The notes under the pieces are model-generated. The model made no database searches and was not told where the DNA came from. It saw only the letters and a program-made list of their open reading frames with translations. Both the position numbers and the translations under genes were made by a program. Positions 17,465 to 27,340 of a stretch of 64,000 nt of DNA are shown in pieces. Every line of letters begins with the position of its first letter. Positions within the stretch are counted from its first letter, which is position 1. Location of the stretch: positions 1-64,000 of the forward strand of contig JAUIAD010000021.1 of the NCBI GenBank assembly GCA_030425685.1, given 5' to 3'. The DNA comes from Gammaproteobacteria bacterium (GTDB taxonomy: Bacteria; Pseudomonadota; Gammaproteobacteria; Coxiellales; Coxiellaceae).

Positions 17465-20400
17465 ATGATCACCCTACATGAGAACAATTTAAAGCCTGTT
17501 GATGGTGTAGACTTAAAGCTACACCACATTGGTTACGCATGTAAGGATATCACAGAAGCATTAGATTTTTTCAAATCAGTCCATAACATCAAACATATCA
17601 GCAAAATCATTTATGACCCGATACAAAAAGCTAACCTCTGCATGCTGACAATGGAGAATTCAACTGACATCGAGCTTGTTTCAGGAGAATCTGTCAAACA
17701 CCTTATCGGTAATGGAACATGCGTTTATCATCTTTGTTACGAAACAAATAATATTTATAGGGCAATAAATTTCTTTAAACAACAAGGCGGCGTACAGTTA
17801 AATCAGCTCACCCCAGCAAAGCTATTCAACGAAAGAAATATTGTATTCATACAAACCAAAATTGGCTTAATTGAGTTACTTGAAAAAGAACCATGCTCTT
17901 TACCAACTAAATTGAGACATAAAATTATGGTCACTGGTACTTTTTCTATTGATAGCATCAGATCACGCCTGTCATCGTTATGTGAAAGATATCAGTTTCC
18001 GTACGAAGTCGAAACGCTTAATCACGACTCAATGAATATATTTCTCGCTGATCAAAACAGCGCTCTAAACAATAACAAAATAAATATAATCATGCTTAGA
18101 GAGCAAGATCTTATCGATAAATCGCCAGTGAAACCCAACAAGCTAAATGATTTTATCAACGCACTTTTATATTCATTTTCTCTAAAGCAATCACATTTCT
18201 TTTTATGCCTATGCCCTTCTTACTCCAACCATCACGACTCCAAAGATTGTCGCGACAGCATTAAAGAATTAGATCAGCATGAAAACATCACCTTAATCAA
18301 TTTAGATTTTCTAACCTCTGGCTTAAAAGACTCAGAGATATATGACCCAATAGCTGACAGAGAGGCTCAAGTACCTTACAAAACACATTTTGACAATCTG
18401 GTGTCCACACATGTTCTGAAAAAAATATACGCCTACTATCATAATTCATTTAAAGTCATCATTGTTGATTGTGACGACACGCTCTGGACCGGAATCTGTG
18501 GTGAGGATCCAATTGATAACATTGTAATATCTGACGCAAATATTTTATTGCAGAAAAAACTTAGAGCCCTGCGGGAAAGTGGATTTCTAATCTGTATTTG
18601 TAGTAGAAATCACGAAGAAGACGTCAGAACGATGTTCAGCAATCATCCCGATATGATATTGTCTGAATCAGACATAACTGCATGGCAGGTTAATTGGGAT
18701 GAAAAATCATCTAATCTTAGGGCTCTGTCAAATACATTAAATCTTCCAGTGTCCAGCTTTATTTTTATCGACGATAATCCTATAGAAATTTCCAACGTAG
18801 AGAACACGTTGAGTGACATATTATCTATACAATTTACAAATGACGCCAAGGAATTAAAACGAGTTCTTGACAATATATGGGCATTCGATAAAAAAAGAAC
18901 TGCGACTCAGGCTGCCGAAAGAAACGAGTGGTATTCTACACATATCAAACGTGAAAACGATAAAGCAAACTTTAACAATATTGATGATTTTATAAAAAAC
19001 CTAAACATCGAAATTAATATAAGCAAAGCTACTGAGGCAGATATATCAAGATTAGTAGAACTCTCACACCGAGTAACGCAATTTAACTTTACCAATAGAA
19101 AGTTTGATGTACATGAATTACGAACATTAATAAATGATGGTAAAAAAACTCACATTTTTAAAGTTAATTTGACAGATAAATATGGCGACTATGGCCTAGT
19201 TGGGTTCATGGTGATCAAAATTTCAGAGCACACAACTATCGAATCATTTTTACTAAGCTGTCGCGCTTTAAATAGGCATGTTGAAGAAAAAATGCTATGC
19301 CACCTAGTCGACTTCGCTAAAAATCTAAATATCAGTAGCATTATACTCAGGTTCAAACAGACTTCACGGAATTCACCAGCCAAATTGTTTATAGAAACAT
19401 TAAATGGCGATCTAAGATATATTAATGAAACAGAAATAGCCCTCACCATTGACACAAAAACAAAGCTTATTTTTAGTCGAAACTTAAGAACAAGCACATC
19501 GAGCAAAAAACCTATTAAACACATTCAAAATGGTCCTGGAAATTTGCTTATTGACAAAAAATCCATGTTTGAGCTATTGGATCTTACTGCAGACACATAT
19601 TCATTTAACAAAGATTCAATAAATCAAAACAATTCAGGAACAATAAACACAAATGACGATTTGCATAACATCTGGGAAGAAGTGCTCGACTTAAACAGCA
19701 TAGATGATTCAGATAATTTCTTTCACCTCGGCGGTAATTCACTATCTGCATTAAGGCTATTATCCCATATATGCGACTATTTTAAAGTTGATATAAAGTT
19801 ATATGAAATATTTGAACACCCTACCTTTTTTGATTTATTAAATCTCATACACGGCAGGTTAACATCAGACTCACAATATAATGCTAGACATTTGCCTTCA
19901 CTATATGAACAGTCAAGCAATGGTACACGCGACCTATCCTATAATGAGAAAAGCCTATGGTTGCTTGACAAGCTCTATGGTTCTACCTGGTTTTATAATA
20001 TTTCATCTGTTCGCTCTATCAAGGGCAAGTTAAATATATCTGCTTTCAAGTCAGCTATTCATTCTGTTATTACTAATAACAAGATTTTAGGATCTAGTCT
20101 CTCTATAGAAAATCACAAGCCTATAGTACTTGATGGTTTTGATGGCCCAATAAATTTTGAAGTTATAAATTCTGAAGAGATGAAAGAAAGCGATCTCAAT
20201 CTGCTTATTTCCAATATACAACTAAAAGCATTTAACCTGCATGAAGCTCCACTCTATAGAATCAAGCTATTAAAACGCTCCGATCAGGATCATGTCTTGG
20301 TTTTAGTTTTTCATCATATTATATTTGATGGGTGGTCAGAAGGACTTTTTAATAAACAACTTCAAATATGTTATCGAAATCACTTGTCTGGAAACCCGGA

Positions 20401-23400
20401 AAATCCATTAAATACAAACTACCACTATGGTGATTTTGTTGCTTGGCAAAAATCACTGTATGAATCTGAAAACTGTAGAAATAGCTTAAACTACTGGTCA
20501 AATGAATTAAAAGACTTTGCGCCTTTTCAACTACCAGGTAAAGCAACAATCAAACCAAATCAAAAGCATCAAGGACGTTATCACAATTTTAGAATTCCAG
20601 ATCAATTATACATCTCATTAAATAAATTAAAACATGAGCATAATACAACTTTATTCGTTCTCTTATATTCGTCTTTCCTGATTCTTTTACACAAGTATTC
20701 TAGAAGCAATGATATCACAATTGGCTTTCCGGTATCTGGGCGCCTCTTAAAAGAACTAGAAAACATCATGGGAAATTTTGTTTCAACCTTACCTATTAGA
20801 GGCAAACTCGATGAAAATATGGGAATAGATACCGTTATTAAAAATTCGCACAAAAAAGTAGCTGAAGCATATGAGAACCAGTTTGTGCCTTTCCAGAGTA
20901 TTGTTAATAGCCTAAAAAATCCAAGAAGCAAAGCTGATAACCCAATTTACCAAGTTATGATAGTGCTCCAAGATGCGCCAAACCAAACGCTTGATCTGGA
21001 TGACCTTAATGTTGATTTCTTTAAGCGTGGATATGATGCAGCCCGAATGGATCTCATCTTAGAATTCAATCTTATTAATGAGGTACTAGATGGCGGCATC
21101 TATTATGATATTTCATTATTTGATGATGTGTTTATTGATAAATTTACATGTGATTACATTAAAACCCTAGAATGTATTTGCTCATCCGAGGTTTACAATG
21201 TTAGTGACATAGCCTACGAACCTGTCGCATCACAACCAACTTGCACTTTCGAACCAATACATAACTTATTTCAATCGTCTGTGAATAAGTTCCCACATGG
21301 TCTAGCAGTTAAAGACAATAACAACACCCTCACCTATTCTGAACTAAATAATCATGCAAATTATTTAGCATCTTACTTGCGTGAGAAAGAAGGGATTCGA
21401 GAAAACGATATTGTTGTTTTGCACTTAAATCAAAACATTGATGTCATCGTTTGTATTTTAGCATGCTTCAAACTCGGCGCCACCTATGTTCCACTTGACC
21501 CAGACTATCCGAAAGAATTTAAACAACAAATACTAAACGATTGTGAGGCAAAACTACTTATCACCAATAATGATATCAGCCTTCCTATTTTTAATCGCAC
21601 CGTTTCACTGCGTGAAATAAATTTAGAATACAACGAGAGTACTCAATATAAATTGGAAAATGAATGCGTAAGTAATGACACCCCTGCTTACATCATTTAT
21701 ACCTCAGGCACAACTGGAAAACCAAAAGGCGTTATTATCACTCATGGAGCAATCGCAAATTTGATTTCTGCTCTACAACCCGTTTACAGATTATCTGAAA
21801 ATGATAATGGACTACTTTTTCATTCATTTTGCTTTGATTTTTCTGTGTGGGAAATTTGGTCCGTTTTGGCTTATGGCGGTAGGCTGGTGATCTCAGAAAA
21901 TGCAAGACAATATTCTTCCAATGATTTTTGGAAGCTAATCATTAGTGAAAAAATTACTATTCTCAACCAAACTCCCAGTGTATTTGAGAATTTCATGCTG
22001 AATAGCAATATTAGCTCTATCAAGGATGATATATCCTTGCGACTTATAATATTTGGTGGAGAACCCCTTTATCCAAAACGACTCCAACCTTGGGTTCAGG
22101 TATATGGTGATGACAAACCACGTTTATATAATATGTACGGTATCACCGAAGTAACGGTTCATGCATCCTATCAAAGGATCACAAGTGATATCATTGAGCC
22201 TAATAAAAGCTTGATTGGTAAAGCTATACCAGGCCTTGAGATTGAGTTATTTGATAAGGCAGAAAAACCTGCTCGCTCAAATGAGGAAGCAGAAATTTAT
22301 GTATCTGGTGCTGGGCTATCTTCCGGTTACCTTAATCAAGCTGATCTTACATCCAGATACTTTGTAAATATTAATAATAAAATCTGGTATAAAACTGGTG
22401 ATTTGGCTAAAAAGATTAATGGCAACATTGAATACCTTAGACGCTCTAGCAGTTATGTAAAGGTCAGGGGATTTCGAGTTACTCCGAACTATGTTTCGTC
22501 AGAAGTTGAAAAACACGCTGGAGTTTATAAAGCTGCGGTATTCGCGGATAACAACAGCTTACTATGCCTAGTTGTTCCTGACAAAACCACTGCGGCGCCA
22601 ATTATAAATGCCATTAGAAGCAATCATGCACAGACATACAGCAACCTTACCACGCTTCCTAATGGCATGGATATTTTTCAGCACAACAAATCAGAGGCCT
22701 TATTACAATACCAAGAAATATTTCAAAATCACGAATACAACAAGCATGGTATCTCTATTAATAATGGTGATACGGTGATTGATGTTGGTGCCAATATTGG
22801 CATGTTTTCATTATTTTTCGGCACTCAAATTGAAAATCTAAATATTTATGCATTTGAGCCTATTCCTGAGCTATATCGCACTTTAAAAAACAACATGGCT
22901 ATGTATGAAATTAATGCTATTTGCATTAATGCCGGCTTGTCAGATGAGCAAAAGAATTGTGCTTTCACCTACTTTCCTAACGTGTCTGTTTTATCTGGGA
23001 TAAATCCGAATCAAAGCGAAGTAGAATCCTTATTAAAAAATACACTTGCGAATAAAGATGATAGCAGCACCAATCACGCTGAAATAATAAAGGCTAGCTT
23101 AAATAAAAAACAGATAGATGCTGAATTAAACACATTATCAGACACTATCAATTTACATCATATTAAACATATCAATCTGCTGAAAATTGACGTGGAACGG
23201 CATGAATTAGAAGTGCTGAAAGGAATTAACAATGAGCACTGGGACTTAATCGATCAAGTGATCATTGAAGTTCATGACTTCGACAATCGACTGGAAATTA
23301 TTTCATCTTTATTAGAAAGCAATGGTTTTATAGTCAATATTGAGCGCCCATCTCTAATTGATAATAGTTGTATTGTTATTTTATACGCCAGAAAATCACA

Positions 23401-23890
23401 TTTAGTGACACAACCAAGAAAAATAGATTTAAGGTATCGCTATAAATGGCAATCTAAACAGAGTTTAATAAATGATGTGAAATCTTACATAAAATCAAAA
23501 CTTCCTGGCTATATGATCCCAACAGCATTCTTAGTTTTAGATCACATGCCAACTACCAATAATGGGAAAATAGACTTCGCAACTGCGCGCAAACTCTTTA
23601 ATCAAAATTTGCAGCCTTCCTCAAAGGATAAGGTACACATTGAAGAACACAATAGCATAACAAATCGACTTGCTGCGTGTTGGGCACAGGTTTTAGATGC
23701 TCATGAATATGATCATAACACTAATTTCTTTGATTTAGGTGGGGATTCGTTTTCATTGGTTACGCTACATCATCTAATATCTGAAAAAATTACCGAGTCC
23801 ATAGAGCTTATGGATTTATTCACCCATACAACTATTAGGCAACAGGCGAAATATATTAAATCAAAGATTTCAGGAGAAGTTCATGGCTGA
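17465..23890 (+). CDS. Hybrid NRPS: VOC-FkbH-ACP-C-A(FkbM MT)-PCP
   Basis: 2141 residues. Domains in order: VOC/glyoxalase-like (18-142, LHHIGYACKD); FkbH (about 150-700) with the HAD motif DCDDTLWTG at 335, FIDDNP near 435 and acyltransferase-like QFNFTNR near 540; carrier LGGNS (Ser759); condensation domain with HHIIFDG (His950/His951); adenylation domain with YTSGTTGKPKG near 1412, NMYGITE at 1556 and YKTGD; FkbM-type methyltransferase inserted before motif A10 (DVGANIGMFSLF at 1773, AFEPIPE); A10 NGKID (Lys2035); carrier LGGDS (Ser2095). Specificity residues D1458 F1459 W1462 N1501 I1529 G1531 M1557 V1565 H1566 K2035 equal the classical threonine code. FkbH enzymes load glyceryl from 1,3-bisphosphoglycerate, so a glyceryl- or O-methylglyceryl-threonine intermediate is inferred. 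No Sfp-type PPTase is nearby. Confidence 0.92.
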   Translation: MITLHENNLKPVDGVDLKLHHIGYACKDITEALDFFKSVHNIKHISKIIYDPIQKANLCMLTMENSTDIELVSGESVKHLIGNGTCVYHLCYETNNIYRAINFFKQQGGVQLNQLTPAKLFNERNIVFIQTKIGLIELLEKEPCSLPTKLRHKIMVTGTFSIDSIRSRLSSLCERYQFPYEVETLNHDSMNIFLADQNSALNNNKINIIMLREQDLIDKSPVKPNKLNDFINALLYSFSLKQSHFFLCLCPSYSNHHDSKDCRDSIKELDQHENITLINLDFLTSGLKDSEIYDPIADREAQVPYKTHFDNLVSTHVLKKIYAYYHNSFKVIIVDCDDTLWTGICGEDPIDNIVISDANILLQKKLRALRESGFLICICSRNHEEDVRTMFSNHPDMILSESDITAWQVNWDEKSSNLRALSNTLNLPVSSFIFIDDNPIEISNVENTLSDILSIQFTNDAKELKRVLDNIWAFDKKRTATQAAERNEWYSTHIKRENDKANFNNIDDFIKNLNIEINISKATEADISRLVELSHRVTQFNFTNRKFDVHELRTLINDGKKTHIFKVNLTDKYGDYGLVGFMVIKISEHTTIESFLLSCRALNRHVEEKMLCHLVDFAKNLNISSIILRFKQTSRNSPAKLFIETLNGDLRYINETEIALTIDTKTKLIFSRNLRTSTSSKKPIKHIQNGPGNLLIDKKSMFELLDLTADTYSFNKDSINQNNSGTINTNDDLHNIWEEVLDLNSIDDSDNFFHLGGNSLSALRLLSHICDYFKVDIKLYEIFEHPTFFDLLNLIHGRLTSDSQYNARHLPSLYEQSSNGTRDLSYNEKSLWLLDKLYGSTWFYNISSVRSIKGKLNISAFKSAIHSVITNNKILGSSLSIENHKPIVLDGFDGPINFEVINSEEMKESDLNLLISNIQLKAFNLHEAPLYRIKLLKRSDQDHVLVLVFHHIIFDGWSEGLFNKQLQICYRNHLSGNPENPLNTNYHYGDFVAWQKSLYESENCRNSLNYWSNELKDFAPFQLPGKATIKPNQKHQGRYHNFRIPDQLYISLNKLKHEHNTTLFVLLYSSFLILLHKYSRSNDITIGFPVSGRLLKELENIMGNFVSTLPIRGKLDENMGIDTVIKNSHKKVAEAYENQFVPFQSIVNSLKNPRSKADNPIYQVMIVLQDAPNQTLDLDDLNVDFFKRGYDAARMDLILEFNLINEVLDGGIYYDISLFDDVFIDKFTCDYIKTLECICSSEVYNVSDIAYEPVASQPTCTFEPIHNLFQSSVNKFPHGLAVKDNNNTLTYSELNNHANYLASYLREKEGIRENDIVVLHLNQNIDVIVCILACFKLGATYVPLDPDYPKEFKQQILNDCEAKLLITNNDISLPIFNRTVSLREINLEYNESTQYKLENECVSNDTPAYIIYTSGTTGKPKGVIITHGAIANLISALQPVYRLSENDNGLLFHSFCFDFSVWEIWSVLAYGGRLVISENARQYSSNDFWKLIISEKITILNQTPSVFENFMLNSNISSIKDDISLRLIIFGGEPLYPKRLQPWVQVYGDDKPRLYNMYGITEVTVHASYQRITSDIIEPNKSLIGKAIPGLEIELFDKAEKPARSNEEAEIYVSGAGLSSGYLNQADLTSRYFVNINNKIWYKTGDLAKKINGNIEYLRRSSSYVKVRGFRVTPNYVSSEVEKHAGVYKAAVFADNNSLLCLVVPDKTTAAPIINAIRSNHAQTYSNLTTLPNGMDIFQHNKSEALLQYQEIFQNHEYNKHGISINNGDTVIDVGANIGMFSLFFGTQIENLNIYAFEPIPELYRTLKNNMAMYEINAICINAGLSDEQKNCAFTYFPNVSVLSGINPNQSEVESLLKNTLANKDDSSTNHAEIIKASLNKKQIDAELNTLSDTINLHHIKHINLLKIDVERHELEVLKGINNEHWDLIDQVIIEVHDFDNRLEIISSLLESNGFIVNIERPSLIDNSCIVILYARKSHLVTQPRKIDLRYRYKWQSKQSLINDVKSYIKSKLPGYMIPTAFLVLDHMPTTNNGKIDFATARKLFNQNLQPSSKDKVHIEEHNSITNRLAACWAQVLDAHEYDHNTNFFDLGGDSFSLVTLHHLISEKITESIELMDLFTHTTIRQQAKYIKSKISGEVHG

Positions 23891-26603
23891 CATAGCAATC
23901 ATCGGGTTATCCTGCCGATTCCCAGGCGCAAATAATGCAGATGAGTTCTGGAGCAATATTCTTCATGGCACTGAATCAATACAAACAGTAAATCCTGATC
24001 GCCTTCAAGCATACGGTGTTAATAAACTACTTTCATCACACCCGAATTATATTAATGCCTGTGCATTTTTAAACGACATCGATAAGTTTGATAATGATCT
24101 TTTCAAAATTAGTGACCTTGAGGCAGCTGCGATGGATCCGCAACATAGGTTATTTCTCCAAGAAGCATACCATGCATTAGAAGATTCTGGATATTCACCT
24201 GAAAAATATGATGGCAGAATTGGTATTTATGCAGGCTCTGGGCCTACGCAGTATTATCATGAACTAATAAAAAATAACTTTTTTGAGAGACATCCACAAA
24301 GCAGACAACTTCTTTATTATCTTGGCAACGAGAAAGATTTTCTTGCATTACGTGTTGCATATGCACTAAACCTTACAGGGCCTGCTATTAATATTAACCT
24401 AGCAAGCGCAACTGGCCTTGCCGTTGTTGTTAAAGCCTGCCAATCCCTCATCAATGGTGAGGCAGATATCATGTTAGCAGGAGCAAGTTCCGTAATATTA
24501 CCAACCCAATTTGGCTATATTCACGAACCAGGCAACATCTTCTCTGCTGATGGGCACTGTAGGCCATTCGATAAGAATAGTTCCGGCACTGTTCTTGGAT
24601 CTGGTGTTGGTATACTCGTTCTTAAACGCCTAGATCAGGCCATCAAAGATAAGGATTCAATATACGCAGTTTTAAAGGGCTACGCTATAAATAACGATGG
24701 CAATCAAAAGATAGGGTTTACTGCGCCCAGTATTCAAGGGCAAGCTGATTGTGTTAAAGAAGCACTACGAATCGCAAATGTTAACCCTAAACAAATTCAT
24801 TTTATAGAAGCACATGGAACAGGTACGCATCTTGGCGATCCAATCGAAATTACTGCGTTAACTAAAGGGTTAAATGTCACAGACCCCAACACTTGTGCCA
24901 TAGGATCTGTAAAAGCCAATATAGGTCATGCTCAATCTGCAGCTGGCATGGCAGGTCTAATAAAAATGATTCTATCCATTAAAAATAAAACGGTTCCTCC
25001 TGCTATTAATTTCAGTGAACCCAACCCACGAATTAATTTTAATAACTCTCCATTCTATGTAAACACAACCCCTATCAATTGGGTAGATGACACCAGAATT
25101 GGAGGGGTTAATGCGCTTGCTATGGGAGGTGTCAATGCACATGTTATCGTGGCTAACTTTGACAGCGAGAAAAATAGCAAGGCCAAATTTAAATATGATT
25201 ACAATATTATTCCGCTGTCAGCAAACTGCGAAAAATCACTAGAAATAATGCAAAAAAACTTAATATCCTACTTAAGCAACCTTTCAGAAAATATGCTTCA
25301 TGACAGTGGCACGTTAAACTCAATTGCTTACACATTACAAGTGGGTAGAAATGATTTTCCAATTAAAAGAGCCTATATTTGTAACAACCCTTACAGTTTA
25401 TTAGAGTCACTTAGAAATGAATTGCCAAATAAATCCACACCTCTCGACCATATACTAAATGATTGGCTATCTGACGAGCCTATAAAATGGAAATATTTAT
25501 ACAGTGATATCCCTCAAATAAGCCACCTGCCTAAGTATCCATTTTTAGAAAATTCTCACTGGTTGTTGGAATCAGATAAAGACCTTCTCTCTGGCAAAGC
25601 AGTTAAACAAGAGAAGCAGACCACACCAAAAAACTACAGCTTTGAAGAAATCATAGAAAAATTATCTGGTATTTGGGTGAAATCACTTAATCTCAAAACT
25701 TTTGATCCACATGATGACTTCTCCTCACTTGGTGGCGATTCATTACTATCATTGGAAATTATTACAGAAATCGAAAAAGAATTAGGTTTCACATTAAGCA
25801 TCGACCAATTCATGAAGGAAAGTAGCGTAGTCAACCTATCAAAACTTATCAGCAATCATAGCGAGTCGTCTCAGACAAAGGCCGCTCTGCATATATTAAA
25901 TGATTACTCACCACACAACATAAACTTATTTATTGTGCATCCAGGCAATGGAGAAATTTATTTTTACAAAGAATTAGCAAAAAAACTAAATACAAAAATT
26001 AATTTAGTCGGGATCAATAATAATGTTTTCAATGACATTGTGCAGGATGAGGCCATTTCTATCAAAGAACTAGCTGCGATTTACGTAAGCTTAATAAAAG
26101 AGTTGCAACCAACTGGCCGTTATAGTTTAGCTGGTTGGTCATTCGGTGGAGTGGTTGCATTTGAGATGGCTCAGCAGCTTGAGAATAATAAAGATGGCGT
26201 TGAAAGGTTATTTCTAATAGACAGCTGGGCAAAATATTCCAAAAAATTGAATGACGAAAATTATTTTTTCAATACTTACTTAAGTTCTAATGATGACGCT
26301 CTACCATTGAGTAAAACAGGGCTGTGGGGAGAATTATTGTGGAAAAGAATGCAAGCATTATTTGAATATCAACCAGTTCAACTTAATACACTGGTTACTC
26401 TATTGAAAGCATCATCAATTAATACGGAATACCAAGAAATCAATGCTTGTGACAACCACTGGCAACAGTATTGTAAACAACCTATTGCGACTGTTCTCAT
26501 TGAAGGAAATCACGAAACAATGTTAGAGAGTTCTGGATTAGAACGCATCGCTAATAGCATTAGCTCTACCGTTTTTTCGTCACACGACTTATTGGAGAAA
26601 TAA
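23883..26603 (+). CDS. PKS module KS-ACP-TE with a Ser-for-Cys ketosynthase, no AT
   Basis: 906 residues; its start overlaps the NRPS stop by 8 bp. KS spans about 1-425: the nucleophile motif reads NLASATG, with Ser175 where DTACSS has Cys, while the two His (EAHGTGT His311; ANIGH His349) and Lys344 are kept. A post-KS flanking segment (IAYTLQVGR, LPKYPFLENSHW) resembles trans-AT modules; no AT, KR or DH is present. ACP LGGDS (Ser620) follows, then an alpha/beta thioesterase (GWSFGG Ser753; GNHE His877). It would take the threonyl chain from the NRPS and release it by hydrolysis or cyclisation. With Cys lost the KS may not elongate; it may only pass the chain on, or act by another chemistry. 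An AT acting in trans is not in the window. Confidence 0.9.
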   Translation: MADIAIIGLSCRFPGANNADEFWSNILHGTESIQTVNPDRLQAYGVNKLLSSHPNYINACAFLNDIDKFDNDLFKISDLEAAAMDPQHRLFLQEAYHALEDSGYSPEKYDGRIGIYAGSGPTQYYHELIKNNFFERHPQSRQLLYYLGNEKDFLALRVAYALNLTGPAININLASATGLAVVVKACQSLINGEADIMLAGASSVILPTQFGYIHEPGNIFSADGHCRPFDKNSSGTVLGSGVGILVLKRLDQAIKDKDSIYAVLKGYAINNDGNQKIGFTAPSIQGQADCVKEALRIANVNPKQIHFIEAHGTGTHLGDPIEITALTKGLNVTDPNTCAIGSVKANIGHAQSAAGMAGLIKMILSIKNKTVPPAINFSEPNPRINFNNSPFYVNTTPINWVDDTRIGGVNALAMGGVNAHVIVANFDSEKNSKAKFKYDYNIIPLSANCEKSLEIMQKNLISYLSNLSENMLHDSGTLNSIAYTLQVGRNDFPIKRAYICNNPYSLLESLRNELPNKSTPLDHILNDWLSDEPIKWKYLYSDIPQISHLPKYPFLENSHWLLESDKDLLSGKAVKQEKQTTPKNYSFEEIIEKLSGIWVKSLNLKTFDPHDDFSSLGGDSLLSLEIITEIEKELGFTLSIDQFMKESSVVNLSKLISNHSESSQTKAALHILNDYSPHNINLFIVHPGNGEIYFYKELAKKLNTKINLVGINNNVFNDIVQDEAISIKELAAIYVSLIKELQPTGRYSLAGWSFGGVVAFEMAQQLENNKDGVERLFLIDSWAKYSKKLNDENYFFNTYLSSNDDALPLSKTGLWGELLWKRMQALFEYQPVQLNTLVTLLKASSINTEYQEINACDNHWQQYCKQPIATVLIEGNHETMLESSGLERIANSISSTVFSSHDLLEK

Positions 26604-26606
26604 CTC

Positions 26607-27326
26607 ATGATATCAACATCACTTAAAACCAAACAATTTTCATGGGACCTTTGCGGCTCTCCATATCTATTATTCTTAATTGTTTTATATGTGACATTTA
26701 GCCTGCTGGGGACAGTATTGCTTTACAAACTGGTCGTTGTTGGGCCGGGAATGGCTCCAGGTGGTTTGTTTGTTCTTCCTTTTGTTTTATTAATAGAAGA
26801 TATTGTTGCTGAGGTTTATGGCTACAAGATTTCACGACTACTGCTGTGGTTCGTATTTTTAAGTATGATTATCTTCACGATTGGTGCCTTAATAATTATT
26901 CATTTACCATCACCACCCTACTGGCATCTACAATCAAGTTTTGATGCTGTTTTCGATCCGATATTGCGAGGCGCACCATCTTTAATATTAGCGTTGATGG
27001 TTTCTAGATTTATTAATATTTTTCTTATCACTAAACTTAAAATCCTGGTAAAAGGTAAATATTTTTGGCCTCGCAGCATTTTCTCAACACTACTCGGTGG
27101 CGCAATCGGGTTGATCATTGCATTTGGGCTTGCATATGGAACAAGCGTACCTTTAGCAGGCTTTGAAAAACTCATTCTAACAGACTACGTTGTACGATTT
27201 TTATATGCAATGTTGGGTGGTGGTCCTGCCTGGCTATTTGTCATTTTCTTAAAGAAAAGAGAAAACATCGATGTTTATGATGTCGGAACAAACTTCAATC
27301 CATTCAAACTCACACTAAAAGATTAA
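26607..27326 (+). CDS. VUT/YhhQ-type membrane protein in the biosynthetic operon
   Basis: 239 residues with about six membrane helices. The signature PGGLFVLPFVLLIEDIVAEVYGY matches the VUT family, whose best known member YhhQ imports queuosine precursors. It starts 3 bp after the KS-ACP-TE gene and 14 bp before the first hydrolase, so it belongs to the pathway operon. It is unlikely to be just a queuosine transporter here; it may move the product or a precursor. The KEKREN-like cytoplasmic tail is short. Substrate unknown. Confidence 0.75.
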   Translation: MISTSLKTKQFSWDLCGSPYLLFLIVLYVTFSLLGTVLLYKLVVVGPGMAPGGLFVLPFVLLIEDIVAEVYGYKISRLLLWFVFLSMIIFTIGALIIIHLPSPPYWHLQSSFDAVFDPILRGAPSLILALMVSRFINIFLITKLKILVKGKYFWPRSIFSTLLGGAIGLIIAFGLAYGTSVPLAGFEKLILTDYVVRFLYAMLGGGPAWLFVIFLKKRENIDVYDVGTNFNPFKLTLKD

Positions 27327-27340
27327 AGCGGGAGAATACT

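Noticed and set aside
23883-26603. Acyltransferase domain in the PKS protein
   Set aside because: The segment between KS and ACP has no GxSxG AT motif; it matches the post-KS linker (TLQVGR) seen in modules served by a separate AT.
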